NCBI GenBank assembly: GCA_945876155.1
Contig: CAMCMW010000027.1
Span: forward strand, 1 to 10,831
Length of the DNA: 10,831 nt
Direction: 5' to 3'
DNA from: an uncultured Ruminococcus sp.
Lineage (GTDB): Bacteria > Bacillota > Clostridia > Oscillospirales > Ruminococcaceae
Shown here one piece after another: positions 1-7,934 of this stretch. The notes under the pieces are model-generated. The model was not told the DNA's origin, did not search any database, and saw nothing but the letters and a program-made list of their open reading frames with translations. Numbering within the stretch: position 1 is the first letter of the stretch; every line of letters begins with the position of its first letter. Position numbers and translations under genes: made by a program.

Positions 1-2
1 TC

Positions 3-19
3 ACTGATATTTAATCAGT
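3..19. promoter_or_regulatory. Inverted repeat just downstream of the left-edge promoter
   Basis: A perfect 6-bp dyad, ACTGAT and ATCAGT, is separated by 5 bases. It lies 8 bases downstream of the -10 of the leftward promoter, a typical place for a repressor site. It is AT-rich with no following T-run in the visible sequence, so an operator is more plausible than a terminator. The copA leader contains a similar CTGA-5 nt-TCAG dyad, but the match is too short to prove a common regulator. Confidence 0.25.
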
Positions 20-26
20 ACCTTTT

Positions 27-55
27 ATTATAGCATTATTGACATAAAAAATCAA
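27..55 (-). promoter_or_regulatory. Probable sigma-A promoter reading leftward out of the window
   Basis: Reading the minus strand, a -35-like TTGATT (complement of 50-55) is followed by exactly 17 bases and then TATAAT (complement of 27-32), with a TGC extended -10 just before it. A dyad ACTGAT-5 nt-ATCAGT (3-19) sits directly downstream of the -10, around the expected transcription start, where an operator could lie. The gene it would drive is beyond the left edge. The -35 overlaps the T-run of the putative copA terminator, so one transcription unit may end where the next begins. This rests on sequence match only. Confidence 0.5.
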
Positions 56-74
56 GAAACCGATTTTCCGGTTT
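46..74 (-). terminator. Possible intrinsic terminator of copA
   Basis: On the minus strand, about 60 bases after the copA stop codon, a 6-bp stem AAACCG/CGGTTT (positions 69-74 and 57-62) with a 6-base loop is followed by CTTGA and then six T residues (46-51). The 5-base gap between stem and T-run and the short stem make it a weaker candidate than the hairpin at 8436-8459. Confidence 0.4.
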
Positions 75-132
75 ATCCAAAAGTTTCGCTGTCCGCCGGG
101 CATAATTCAGGGCGAACTGTGCCGGCATTTTT

Positions 133-2337
133 TTATCTGAACTTTCTGAGCCTTAACGCATTTGAAAGCACCGAAACAGAACTTAAACTCATTGCCGCTG
201 CCGCAATCATAGGATTGAGAAGAGGACCGCCGAATATATGCAGCAGACCCATAGCAACGGGTATTCCCAGCACATTATACCCGAACGCCCAGAAAAGATT
301 CTGCTTTATATTCCTTATCGCCGCACGGCTTAAACGTATGGCTGTGTCAACCCCTTCCAGACTGCCGTTCATAAGCACGATATCAGCGCTTTCTATTGCA
401 ACGTCCGTACCAGTTCCGATAGCAATTCCCACATCAGCCTGTGCAAGGGCAGGAGCGTCATTTATTCCGTCGCCCACCATGGCGGTAATTCTGCCTTTTC
501 CCTGTATATTCTTTATCTGCTCAGCCTTGTCCTCCGGCAGTACCTCGGCAACAACTTTTTTTATTCCTGCCTGACCTGCAATTGCGGAGGCGGTTTTTTT
601 GCTGTCACCAGTCAGCATAACACATTCAATTCCGCTTTTTTCAAGCTTTTCAACTGCACTGCGGCTGTCGCTTTTAATTTTGTCCGCCACTGCAATTACT
701 CCGGCTGATTTGCCGTCACAGGCACACATCACAGGTGTTCTGCCCGACTGTGCGTACTCCTCCCCAAGCTTTACAAGTTCAGCTGTGTCAACGCCGTTTT
801 CGGACATAAGCTTTGTATTTCCCAGCAGAACCTTCTTTCCGGAAATGACTGCTTTAATACCCATTCCCGAAATATACTCAAAGTTTTCAACATCTGGAAG
901 TTCAATTTCCTGATTTTCAGCCTCTCTTACAATGCTTTCTCCCAAAGGGTGTTCAGACCGCTTTTCAGCAGCGGCACAAAGAGTAAGCAGTTCTCTTTCG
1001 CTTAAATCACCGACTGGTGTTATATCGGTTACAGACGGCATTCCCTCGGTTATCGTTCCGGTTTTGTCAAATACTGCTGTCTGTATCTTGTGGGCGGTTT
1101 CCAGTACCTCGCCGCCTTTTATCAGTATACCCATCTTAGCACCCCGTCCGGTTGCCACCATTATAGCTGTAGGAGTTGCAAGTCCCAGCGCACACGGACA
1201 CGCTATTACAAGGACTGAAACAAAAATAGTCATACAAAAGCTTGTTGATTCTCCGGCAATTTTCCAGCCTACTGCCGCTATTACCGCAAGTGCTATGACC
1301 GCCGGAACAAAGTATGCGGAAATAACGTCTGCAAGCCTTGCAATAGGCGCTTTTCTGCCCTGCGCCTCCTCCACAAGCTTTATAATCTGGGCAAGAGCAG
1401 TTTCCTCCCCTACCTTTTCGGCAGTGTACTCAACATAACCGTTCTTGTTTATTGACGCACCGATAACCTTGTCACCGATATTTTTCTCAACAGGCATACT
1501 TTCACCAGTCAGCATTGATTCGTCAACAGAAGTCGAACCCAGAGTGACAGTGCCGTCAACCGGAAAACGTTCTCCCGGTTTTACAATGACTGTATCACCG
1601 ATTCTCACAAGCTCCGACTTGACCTGCAATTCCTTTGAGCCACGTCTTACTGTCGCAATTTTAGGAGAAAGTTCCATAAGCTCCCTTATCGCCTGTGAGG
1701 ACTTGCCCTTTGACACCGCCTCAAGGTACTTGCCAAGAGTGATAAGTGTCAGTATTACCGCCGCTGATTCAAAATAAAGGTGCATTGAGTAATGCTCGTG
1801 TCCCTGAATTATCATGTAGATTGCATACAGCCCATAACCCACAGCCGAGAGGGTTCCCACAGCAATAAGGCTATCCATATTCGGACTTAAATGCACAAGA
1901 TTTTTGATACCCGTTATATAAAACTTTATGCCAGTCAGCATGACCGGAACTGTAAGAATAAGCTGTATCAGTGCAAAGTTCAGCGGACTTTCTATAGGGT
2001 CGATTACTTTTGGAAGAGGCAGTCCGACCATGTGTCCCATGCTTATTACAAGGAGAGGTACGCAGAAACAAAGTGATATAATAAACCGTCTGAATAGCAG
2101 CTGAGCCGGTGTCTTTTCCGGCTTTGCGTCCGGGGCGGCAATGTCGTACCCTGCCTTTCTTATGGCTGAAACAATGCTGTCCTCAGAAACATTCTCTTCA
2201 TTATATGTTACATAAAGCTTTTCTGCCGCAAAATTGACTGCCGCCTCATCTACGCCGTCAAGCTTTTTCATTGCACGTTCTATTCTCGCCGCACAGGCAG
2301 AACAGGTCATACCTGTTATTTTAAAGGTTTTTTCCAT
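133..2337 (-). CDS. copA: Copper-exporting P-type (P1B-1) ATPase, CopA
   Basis: This membrane pump uses ATP to export Cu+ from the cytoplasm. The 734 residues contain, in order: one N-terminal heavy-metal-associated domain (1-66) with the metal-binding GMTCSAC motif (C12, C15); paired membrane helices (about 82-205, with E190 in YFESAAV); the actuator domain with TGES (277-280); the CPC ion-site helix (C380-P381-C382); the phosphorylation motif DKTGT (D424); the P1B-specific HP (463-464); GDGIND (622-627); and C-terminal helices with Y687-N688 and M716-S720. CPC plus YN plus MSLSS is the P1B-1 (Cu+) signature, as described for Legionella CopA, and argues against Zn/Cd specificity. Length is normal for a one-HMA CopA. 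A GAGGA ribosome site lies 7 bases before ATG. No copZ, csoR or copY lies beside it in the window; such genes could lie to the left. Confidence 0.95.
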   Translation of the reverse strand: MEKTFKITGMTCSACAARIERAMKKLDGVDEAAVNFAAEKLYVTYNEENVSEDSIVSAIRKAGYDIAAPDAKPEKTPAQLLFRRFIISLCFCVPLLVISMGHMVGLPLPKVIDPIESPLNFALIQLILTVPVMLTGIKFYITGIKNLVHLSPNMDSLIAVGTLSAVGYGLYAIYMIIQGHEHYSMHLYFESAAVILTLITLGKYLEAVSKGKSSQAIRELMELSPKIATVRRGSKELQVKSELVRIGDTVIVKPGERFPVDGTVTLGSTSVDESMLTGESMPVEKNIGDKVIGASINKNGYVEYTAEKVGEETALAQIIKLVEEAQGRKAPIARLADVISAYFVPAVIALAVIAAVGWKIAGESTSFCMTIFVSVLVIACPCALGLATPTAIMVATGRGAKMGILIKGGEVLETAHKIQTAVFDKTGTITEGMPSVTDITPVGDLSERELLTLCAAAEKRSEHPLGESIVREAENQEIELPDVENFEYISGMGIKAVISGKKVLLGNTKLMSENGVDTAELVKLGEEYAQSGRTPVMCACDGKSAGVIAVADKIKSDSRSAVEKLEKSGIECVMLTGDSKKTASAIAGQAGIKKVVAEVLPEDKAEQIKNIQGKGRITAMVGDGINDAPALAQADVGIAIGTGTDVAIESADIVLMNGSLEGVDTAIRLSRAAIRNIKQNLFWAFGYNVLGIPVAMGLLHIFGGPLLNPMIAAAAMSLSSVSVLSNALRLRKFR

Positions 2338-2381
2338 TGCAGATTCCTCGCTTTTTTGTCTTTAGTATTGACTTTTTCACT

Positions 2382-2423
2382 CTGATTATGTCAGGTAAGC
2401 ATAAGCTTACTCGTTTTACCTAA
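2382..2423. promoter_or_regulatory. Cluster of inverted repeats at the copA transcription start (putative operator)
   Basis: Three dyads are packed between the copA -10 box and its start codon. They are GTAAGC-ATAA-GCTTAC (2395-2410), the directly adjoining CTGA-TTATG-TCAG (2382-2394), and an outer pair TCAGGTAA (2391-2398) with TTACCTAA (2416-2423), which is a 7-of-8 inverted match. The expected transcription start (about 2417) falls inside the cluster, so a bound repressor would block initiation; the same bases could fold as an RNA hairpin in the leader. A copper-responsive regulator is the natural candidate. I do not see a CopY TACAnnTGTA box, so I cannot name the regulator. Confidence 0.4.
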
Positions 2424-2452
2424 ATTATAGCACAACGCAGATTCTTTTGCAA
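2424..2452 (-). promoter_or_regulatory. copA promoter
   Basis: On the minus strand TTGCAA (2447-2452) and a perfect TATAAT (2424-2429) are separated by exactly 17 bases. This points to a leader of about 80 nt before the copA ATG. It is divergent from the glycanase operon promoter at 2530-2558, and the two do not overlap. Confidence 0.7.
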
Positions 2453-2529
2453 CCCCTAAAATTATTGCTTGTCATTTTAAGAATTATCAGTCAAAATAAA
2501 CAAATCATATAAAAAAAGCTGTTATTTAA

Positions 2530-2558
2530 TTGCATTGAATACAGAAATGTGTTAGAAT
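2530..2558 (+). promoter_or_regulatory. Promoter of the GH95-GH26-GH5 operon
   Basis: TTGCAT (2530-2535), a 17-base spacer and TAGAAT (2553-2558) preceded by TGT form an extended -10 promoter. The predicted start near 2565 gives an A-rich, apparently unstructured leader of about 45 nt that ends in the strong AGGAGG site (2597-2602). I saw no clear CcpA (cre) site or strong dyad near it, so how the operon responds to sugar is not visible here. Confidence 0.55.
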
Positions 2559-2609
2559 AGTAAAGAATAACAAAAAGAACAACAGGAGAAAATGTCAGGA
2601 GGCATCTGA

Positions 2610-4922
2610 ATGAACGAATCAGTTTTATGGTACAATCAGCCGGCAGAGGATTTCAACAACGCTCTGCCTGTGGGAAACGGAAGAATGGGCGCTATGGTCT
2701 ACGGCCGTCCGGATAAGGAACTTATTCAGCTTAACGAGGACTCCGTGTGGTCGGGCGGCAAGCGAAACAGAAACAATCCCGACGCCAGAGAAGGACTTGA
2801 CGAAATCAGAAAGCTGATAATGGAGGAGAAAATTCCGGAGGCGGAAGAGCTTGCTTTCAGAAAAATGCAGGGTGTAAATCCAAACAGCCGCCACTATATG
2901 CCTTTGGGAAACCTTGACATTTCTATGGATATCGGCGGACAAAAGGCTAAGAACTACAAGCGTGGACTTGACCTTGAATCGGCTGTGGCATTTACTGAAT
3001 TTACCGCCGGAGAGACCGCTTTCAAACGTGAGGTTTTTGCGTCTGAGCCGGACAGTATTATCGCTGTACACATTTCCGCTGAAAATGGTACGGTAAACCT
3101 GTCAGCCGGTCTTGACGGACGTGACGATTACTACGACGACAACCGTCCGGTAAAGGAAAACGTAATACTCTATTCCGGCGGTTCGGGCGGTCGTGACGGT
3201 ATTTTCTTCGCCGCCGCACTTTCGGCAATTTCAGAGGACGGAAAAATTTACACTGAGGGAAACCGTTTAATAGTAGAAAACGCCTCGTCGGTGACACTGC
3301 TTGTCAGTGCAAGAACAAGCTATTATGTAGGCGAGGCATTTGAAGAAGCAGCAGTAATGGACATTGACTATGCCACTGAATGTACCTACGATGAACTTAG
3401 ATACCGCCATGAATGTGACTACAGAGAGCTTTATTCACGAGTTAAATTCACTCTCTGCGACAACAGTGAGGGAGGCTGTGAACTGCCTACTGATGAACGA
3501 ATCCTGCGAATGAGAGGAAACGATTTTGACGACAAGGAGTGCGACAGACATATCCATGACAACGGTCTGATGGTGCTTTATTACAACTTTGCAAGGTACC
3601 TTATGATATCCGGCAGCCGTCCGGGCTGTCTGCCGCTTAATCTCCAGGGTATATGGAATCAGGATATGTGGCCGGCATGGGGCGGAAGATTTACCATAAA
3701 CATCAACACCGAAATGAATTACTGGATGGCTGAAAGCGGAAACCTTTCGGAATGTCACCAGCCGCTTTTCGACCTTATTGAAAGAGTACGTGTTTCCGGT
3801 ACTGAAACTGCAAAGGAAATGTACGGCTGCAAGGGATTTGTGTGTCACCACAACACAGACCTGTGGGGGGATACCGCTCCCCAGGATTTGTGGATGCCGG
3901 CTACTATATGGCCTATGGGGGCGGCTTGGCTGTGCCTGCATATTTTTGAGCATTACGAATACACCCTCGACAGGGAATTTTTAGAGTCCGAATATGAAAC
4001 CATGAAAGAGGCGGCTCTCTTCTTTACAGATTTCCTTATCGAAAATAAAGACGGTCAGCTTGTAACCTGTCCTTCCGTTTCGCCGGAAAACACCTATCTC
4101 ACAGAAAGCGGAGTAAAGGGTTGTCTCTGTGCTGGACCGTCTATGGACAGTCAGATAATAACCGTTCTTTTCAACGATGTTATCAAGGCGGCAAAGATTC
4201 TCGACAAGGACCATTCACTTGTGAAAAAGCTTGAAGAAATGCTTGAAAAACTGCCTCAGCCGGAAATCGGAAAATACGGTCAGATAAAGGAATGGGCTGT
4301 GGACTACGACGAAGTGGAAATCGGTCACAGGCACATTTCCCAGCTCTTTGCACTCCACCCTGCCGACCTTATCACACCTTACAAAACTCCCCGTCTTGCT
4401 GACGCCGCAAGGGCAACGCTGATACGCCGTCTTGTTCACGGAGGTGGTCACACAGGCTGGAGCCGTGCATGGATAACAAATATGTGGGCAAGGCTTTTCG
4501 ACAGTGACATGGTCTACGAAAACCTGCAAAAGCTCCTTGCGTACTCAACAAATCCTAACCTTTTCGACACTCACCCGCCTTTCCAGATTGACGGAAACTT
4601 CGGCGGTGCGTCAGGCATTACAGAGGCACTGCTGCAAAGTCACAGCGGTGAAATAAATCTTCTCCCTGCACTGCCGTCTGAATGGGCGGAAGGACAGATA
4701 AGCGGTCTCAGAGCAAAGGGCGGTTTTGAAGTAAGCATAGTCTGGGCAGAGGGCAAGCTGGTTTCTGCTGAAATAAAATCACTGTGCGGTCAGACTTGCC
4801 GTCTGAGAGCAAACACAGTTGTAAGCATAAGCTGTGACGGAGAAAACGTTAATTCAAGCCTTTCAGAAAATGTCATTACCTTTGATACCGAAAAGGACAA
4901 AACGTATATCATAAGGAGTTAA
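2610..4922 (+). CDS. GH95 family alpha-L-fucosidase or alpha-L-galactosidase, cytoplasmic
   Basis: GH95 enzymes are inverting exo-glycosidases that remove terminal alpha-1,2-linked L-fucose or L-galactose. The 770 residues cover the whole family fold: an N-terminal beta domain (GNGRMGAMVYG, 22-32), the (alpha/alpha)6 barrel, and a C-terminal beta domain. Family motifs include LQGIWN (345-350), NINTEMNYW (364-372), TDLWGDTAP (416-424), SPEN (491-494), HTGWSRAW (614-621) and FQIDGNFGG (658-666). By comparison with Bifidobacterium AfcA, E493 would be the general acid, N364/N366 would activate water, and D661 could match AfcA D766. T362 stands where AfcA has His419, which may favour L-galactose. 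There is no signal peptide, so it should act on imported oligosaccharides. The start follows AGGAGG with a 7-base gap. It is the first gene of a three-gene operon. Confidence 0.93.
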   Translation: MNESVLWYNQPAEDFNNALPVGNGRMGAMVYGRPDKELIQLNEDSVWSGGKRNRNNPDAREGLDEIRKLIMEEKIPEAEELAFRKMQGVNPNSRHYMPLGNLDISMDIGGQKAKNYKRGLDLESAVAFTEFTAGETAFKREVFASEPDSIIAVHISAENGTVNLSAGLDGRDDYYDDNRPVKENVILYSGGSGGRDGIFFAAALSAISEDGKIYTEGNRLIVENASSVTLLVSARTSYYVGEAFEEAAVMDIDYATECTYDELRYRHECDYRELYSRVKFTLCDNSEGGCELPTDERILRMRGNDFDDKECDRHIHDNGLMVLYYNFARYLMISGSRPGCLPLNLQGIWNQDMWPAWGGRFTININTEMNYWMAESGNLSECHQPLFDLIERVRVSGTETAKEMYGCKGFVCHHNTDLWGDTAPQDLWMPATIWPMGAAWLCLHIFEHYEYTLDREFLESEYETMKEAALFFTDFLIENKDGQLVTCPSVSPENTYLTESGVKGCLCAGPSMDSQIITVLFNDVIKAAKILDKDHSLVKKLEEMLEKLPQPEIGKYGQIKEWAVDYDEVEIGHRHISQLFALHPADLITPYKTPRLADAARATLIRRLVHGGGHTGWSRAWITNMWARLFDSDMVYENLQKLLAYSTNPNLFDTHPPFQIDGNFGGASGITEALLQSHSGEINLLPALPSEWAEGQISGLRAKGGFEVSIVWAEGKLVSAEIKSLCGQTCRLRANTVVSISCDGENVNSSLSENVITFDTEKDKTYIIRS

Positions 4923-4932
4923 ACAAGTCATC

Positions 4933-6537
4933 ATGAAAAAAGTTAAAACTGCGGTCATGCTGGCGGCAGTTATGCTGCTGACCGCCTGTGAACCTATTTC
5001 TCAGGAACTGCCTGAAATGTCATTGTCAGATGAATACAGCCGGAGTGATGAGTCCGGATACAGGGAGGAAACTGAGGAAACTGAAGAAGAAACGGTTTCA
5101 TATACCGAATATGTAGCCGAAGTTCCGGAGATAGTCAATGCTGAAGCCAATATGATAATCGAGGCTGAGGACTGCAAACTGGGCGGAAGTCTTTATACTG
5201 CGGAGGAACGCAAGGGATTTTCCGGCACAGGTTATGTAACAGGCTTTTACGGCGGTTCTGCTGATTTTATGGACATAACAGTCGAGCTTGAAGAAAACCA
5301 GCACTACGATATCACTCTATGCGCTGCCGCTGACACAGATGTGACCAATTCTATCAAGGTCAACGGCAACAAGCTGCAGGACTTTACCATAAAGGGTGAC
5401 AGCAATTTCACCAAAATCACCTTTTACGGAATTTACATGAAACAGGGTGAAAATACCATTACCATAAAATCCGGTGATGATAACTTTGATTTCGATTATA
5501 TCGAGGTTACAAACAATGAAACGGTCTATGATACGGAATTTGAACTGTCTGAATCAGCTGTAAACGAAAATGCCTCTACAGAGGCTGAAATTCTTCTGAA
5601 AGCCATGAAAGCAAGTTTCGGCAAAAAAATCATAACCGGACAGTATGCCTCCAGCGACGAAAACAAAGAACTTGAGCTTATCCACAAGGTAACCGGAAAA
5701 TATCCGGCAATACGCTTCGGTGATATCGGCGGCTATTCAAGCGGCAGCAGACCTTCTGAAAGCGAGATTGACGCTGCGCTGGACTGGGCTGAAAAAGGCG
5801 GTATAGTCGGTTTTATGTGGTACTGGAATGCCCCTGATGAACAGAATCCGTCTGTTTACAGCAAGGACACTGATTTCAGTCTTAAATCGGCAATGACAAA
5901 GCAGGATATTGCAACTATGCCGATTTCTGAAATTGAGGAGCTTTACGAAAAGGGTATCATAACCCTCGAATGTCTTGAACTGGTAAAGGATATTGACGCT
6001 GTTTCAAATTCTCTCCTTGTACTGGCAGATGAAGAAATTCCTGTTCTCTGGCGTCCTCTTCACGAGGCAGGCGGCGGCTGGTACTGGTGGGGCGCAGACG
6101 GTGCAGCGCCTTACAAATGGCTTTATGACCTTATGTACGAGAGAATGACTGAATACCACAAGCTTGACAATCTTATCTGGGTTTGGAACGGACAGAGTGA
6201 GGAATATCTGGTTGACAGCGACCGCTATGACATTGCCGCTATTGACATTTACCTCTCCCCGGAAATGGAATACGGCAGCCGTTCGGAGCAGTATATGTGG
6301 CTCAAAAAGATAACAGACGGCGGAAAGCTGCTGGCAATCAGCGAGTGCAGTTCCATTCCCAGCATAGATGAAATGGTCAGAGATAATTCTCTATGGTCGT
6401 TTTTCGGACTGTGGTTCGGGGACTATCTGACCGATACCAAAGGAAATCTTTCTGAAATATACACTAAAAAAGAGGAATTTATCAAGATGTATAATGCGGA
6501 AAATGCACTGACCCTTGATAACTTTTCCGGAGAGTAA
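4933..6537 (+). CDS. Lipid-anchored CBM35-GH26 glycanase, probable beta-1,4-mannanase
   Basis: This is a probable endo-mannanase held on the outer face of the membrane. Residues 1-19 form a lipoprotein signal ending in the lipobox LTAC (C19 lipidated). An acidic, low-complexity spacer (about 20-62, with EETEETEEE) follows, then a CBM35-type carbohydrate-binding module (about 73-193, IEAED start, DFDYIEV end), then the GH26 barrel (about 210-525). The catalytic residues are visible: acid/base E378 in WRPLHEAGGGWYWWG and nucleophile E471 in LLAISE. There is no dockerin, unlike the next gene. It begins 10 bp after the GH95 stop. The only Shine-Dalgarno match (AAGGAG, 4913-4918) lies inside the GH95 end, 14 bases from ATG, which is unusually far. 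Other GH26 activities (beta-1,3-xylanase, lichenase) are possible but less likely. Confidence 0.9.
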   Translation: MKKVKTAVMLAAVMLLTACEPISQELPEMSLSDEYSRSDESGYREETEETEEETVSYTEYVAEVPEIVNAEANMIIEAEDCKLGGSLYTAEERKGFSGTGYVTGFYGGSADFMDITVELEENQHYDITLCAAADTDVTNSIKVNGNKLQDFTIKGDSNFTKITFYGIYMKQGENTITIKSGDDNFDFDYIEVTNNETVYDTEFELSESAVNENASTEAEILLKAMKASFGKKIITGQYASSDENKELELIHKVTGKYPAIRFGDIGGYSSGSRPSESEIDAALDWAEKGGIVGFMWYWNAPDEQNPSVYSKDTDFSLKSAMTKQDIATMPISEIEELYEKGIITLECLELVKDIDAVSNSLLVLADEEIPVLWRPLHEAGGGWYWWGADGAAPYKWLYDLMYERMTEYHKLDNLIWVWNGQSEEYLVDSDRYDIAAIDIYLSPEMEYGSRSEQYMWLKKITDGGKLLAISECSSIPSIDEMVRDNSLWSFFGLWFGDYLTDTKGNLSEIYTKKEEFIKMYNAENALTLDNFSGE

Positions 6538-6549
6538 AAGGAGTTAAAA

Positions 6550-7848
6550 ATGCTTTTTAAAAAAATAGTATCTGTGATATGCGCTGTTACAATCAGCGTT
6601 TCAGCACTGGTTTTTTCGGTATCGGCTGAGTCTGAAACCGGTGAAATGAGAAGTATTTCAACCATGCAGCTTGTCCGTGATATGGGACTGGGTATCAATC
6701 TGGGAAACACCTTTGAATCCTGCGGCAGCTGGATAAACAGTACTGTCAGGTCTTATGAGACTGCATGGGGCAGTCCGGTCATAACCCAGAATATCATTCA
6801 GGGATATGCGGACGAGGGTTTCGGCGTACTGCGAATTCCTGTTGCGTGGTCAAACATGATGAGTGATGATTACACAATAAAGCAGTCCTACCTTGACAGA
6901 GTAAAGACTATCGTTGACTGGACTCTTGATACCGGAATGTACGCAATTGTCAATCTCCACTGGGACAGCGGCTGGGTAAACAATTTCCCGGACGACAAAA
7001 CTGAAAACATGAAAAAATACACAGCAATCTGGACTCAGCTTTCAGAGGCTTTTGCTGATTACGGCGACTATCTGATGTTTGAATCCCAGAACGAGGAGCT
7101 TGGCTGGGACAGTCTCAGCAAGTCAGAGTCATACAGCCTTGTAAATGAGATAAACCAGACTTTCGTTGACATTGTGAGAAACTCCGGCGGCAACAATGCA
7201 AAGCGTCACCTGCTTATCTCAGGCGTAAACACTGACATTACCAAAACCTGCGATTCCCTTTTCAAAATGCCGAATGACCCTGCCGGACGCTGTGCAGTTT
7301 CAGTACATTACTACACTCCTCCGACTTTCGCTATCCTTGAAGAGGACGCAAGCTGGGGACAGTGCCGTTCAACTTGGGGTACTGACGCTGATTTCAAGGA
7401 GCTTAACAAGTACATGGACATGATGAAAACTAACTTTATCGACAAGGGTATACCGGTAATAATCGGCGAATACGGTTGTCCTACTAAAAATAAAGAGGCT
7501 GATTCTGTCAGACTTTTCCTTGAATCAGTCTGCGAGGCGGCTTACTCCCGTCAGATGTGCCCTGTACTATGGGACATAACCGACCTGCATTACAGCCGTA
7601 CAGACTGCAAAATGAAAGACCAGCAGCTTAAAGCTGATTTCCAGAATATTCTGGCAACTGTTGTTATAAAAGGTGATGTCAGCGGAAATGGTACTGTTGA
7701 TTTGTACGATGCAGTAACTATCGCAAAATATATCATGGGAATGATAACATTTGATTCACAGCAGCTTGACATAGCAGATTATGACGGAAACGGAAAAGTT
7801 GACCTCTATGATGTAATAGGCATTGCAAAACTCCTCCTGCCAAAATAA
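6550..7848 (+). CDS. Secreted GH5 endo-glycanase with C-terminal type I dockerin
   Basis: This is a retaining endo-beta-glycanase (endoglucanase, xyloglucanase or mannanase) that should plug into a cellulosome. A signal peptide (1-26, ending SVSA) precedes the GH5 barrel (about 38-367). Visible GH5 residues are R95 in LRIPV, H137 in NLHWD, acid/base E182 in SQNEELG, H253-Y254 in SVHYY, nucleophile E307 in IIGEYG, and W341. GINLGNT (48-54) and ETAWGSP (70-76) resemble the GH5_4 group, but I cannot fix the subfamily. Residues 374-430 form a dockerin with two calcium-loop repeats (D376-D387 and D410-D421), both reading VDLYD and followed by an IAK helix. Almost no linker separates barrel and dockerin. 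AAGGAG lies 6 bases before ATG, 12 bp after the GH26 stop, so it is co-transcribed. Confidence 0.93.
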   Translation: MLFKKIVSVICAVTISVSALVFSVSAESETGEMRSISTMQLVRDMGLGINLGNTFESCGSWINSTVRSYETAWGSPVITQNIIQGYADEGFGVLRIPVAWSNMMSDDYTIKQSYLDRVKTIVDWTLDTGMYAIVNLHWDSGWVNNFPDDKTENMKKYTAIWTQLSEAFADYGDYLMFESQNEELGWDSLSKSESYSLVNEINQTFVDIVRNSGGNNAKRHLLISGVNTDITKTCDSLFKMPNDPAGRCAVSVHYYTPPTFAILEEDASWGQCRSTWGTDADFKELNKYMDMMKTNFIDKGIPVIIGEYGCPTKNKEADSVRLFLESVCEAAYSRQMCPVLWDITDLHYSRTDCKMKDQQLKADFQNILATVVIKGDVSGNGTVDLYDAVTIAKYIMGMITFDSQQLDIADYDGNGKVDLYDVIGIAKLLLPK

Positions 7849-7872
7849 TTTTCACTTCCAGTTATTTTATAC

Positions 7873-7901
7873 TTGACTTTAGATACCCATTGACATATAA
7901 T
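7873..7901 (+). promoter_or_regulatory. Near-consensus promoter of the HD-domain gene
   Basis: TTGACT (7873-7878), 17 bases, then a perfect TATAAT (7896-7901) give a strong sigma-A type promoter with a short leader of about 27 nt. The site sits in the 86-bp gap after the GH5 gene. No strong terminator separates it from the glycanase operon, so read-through could add to expression of the HD gene. Confidence 0.75.
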
Positions 7902-7934
7902 ATAGTTATGGGGAAATTCTGAAGAGGTGATTTA

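Noticed and set aside
932..1438. A 168-codon plus-strand open frame opposite copA (with others at 119-574, 599-913 and 1445-1777)
   Set aside because: These lie fully antisense to a clearly real P-type ATPase, have no family motifs and no good ribosome sites, and are rich in Ser, Thr, Pro and Ile as expected for mirror frames.
2338..2609. Riboswitch or small RNA in the copA/GH95 divergent spacer
   Set aside because: The spacer is explained by two divergent promoters, an operator-like dyad cluster and an A-rich leader. I saw no known riboswitch core and no hairpin with a T-run.
3435..3953. A 172-codon minus-strand open frame opposite the GH95 gene
   Set aside because: It is antisense to a conserved catalytic domain and shows no motif, signal peptide or promoter of its own.
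5053..5094. Glu/Thr-rich repeat-like stretch near the GH26 N-terminus, considered as a separate domain or repeat expansion
   Set aside because: It is short and irregular, and fits the usual acidic spacer between a lipid anchor and the first folded module.
7842..7868. AAAATAA...TTATTTT inverted repeat after the GH5 gene, considered as the operon terminator
   Set aside because: It is seven A/T pairs with a 13-base loop and no following T-run. It is too weak to call, so the glycanase operon has no convincing terminator in the gap.
7890..7895. A perfect TTGACA directly against the TATAAT upstream of the HD gene
   Set aside because: It abuts the -10 with no spacer, and no -10-like sequence lies 17 bases downstream of it. 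TTGACT at 7873 is the correctly spaced -35.
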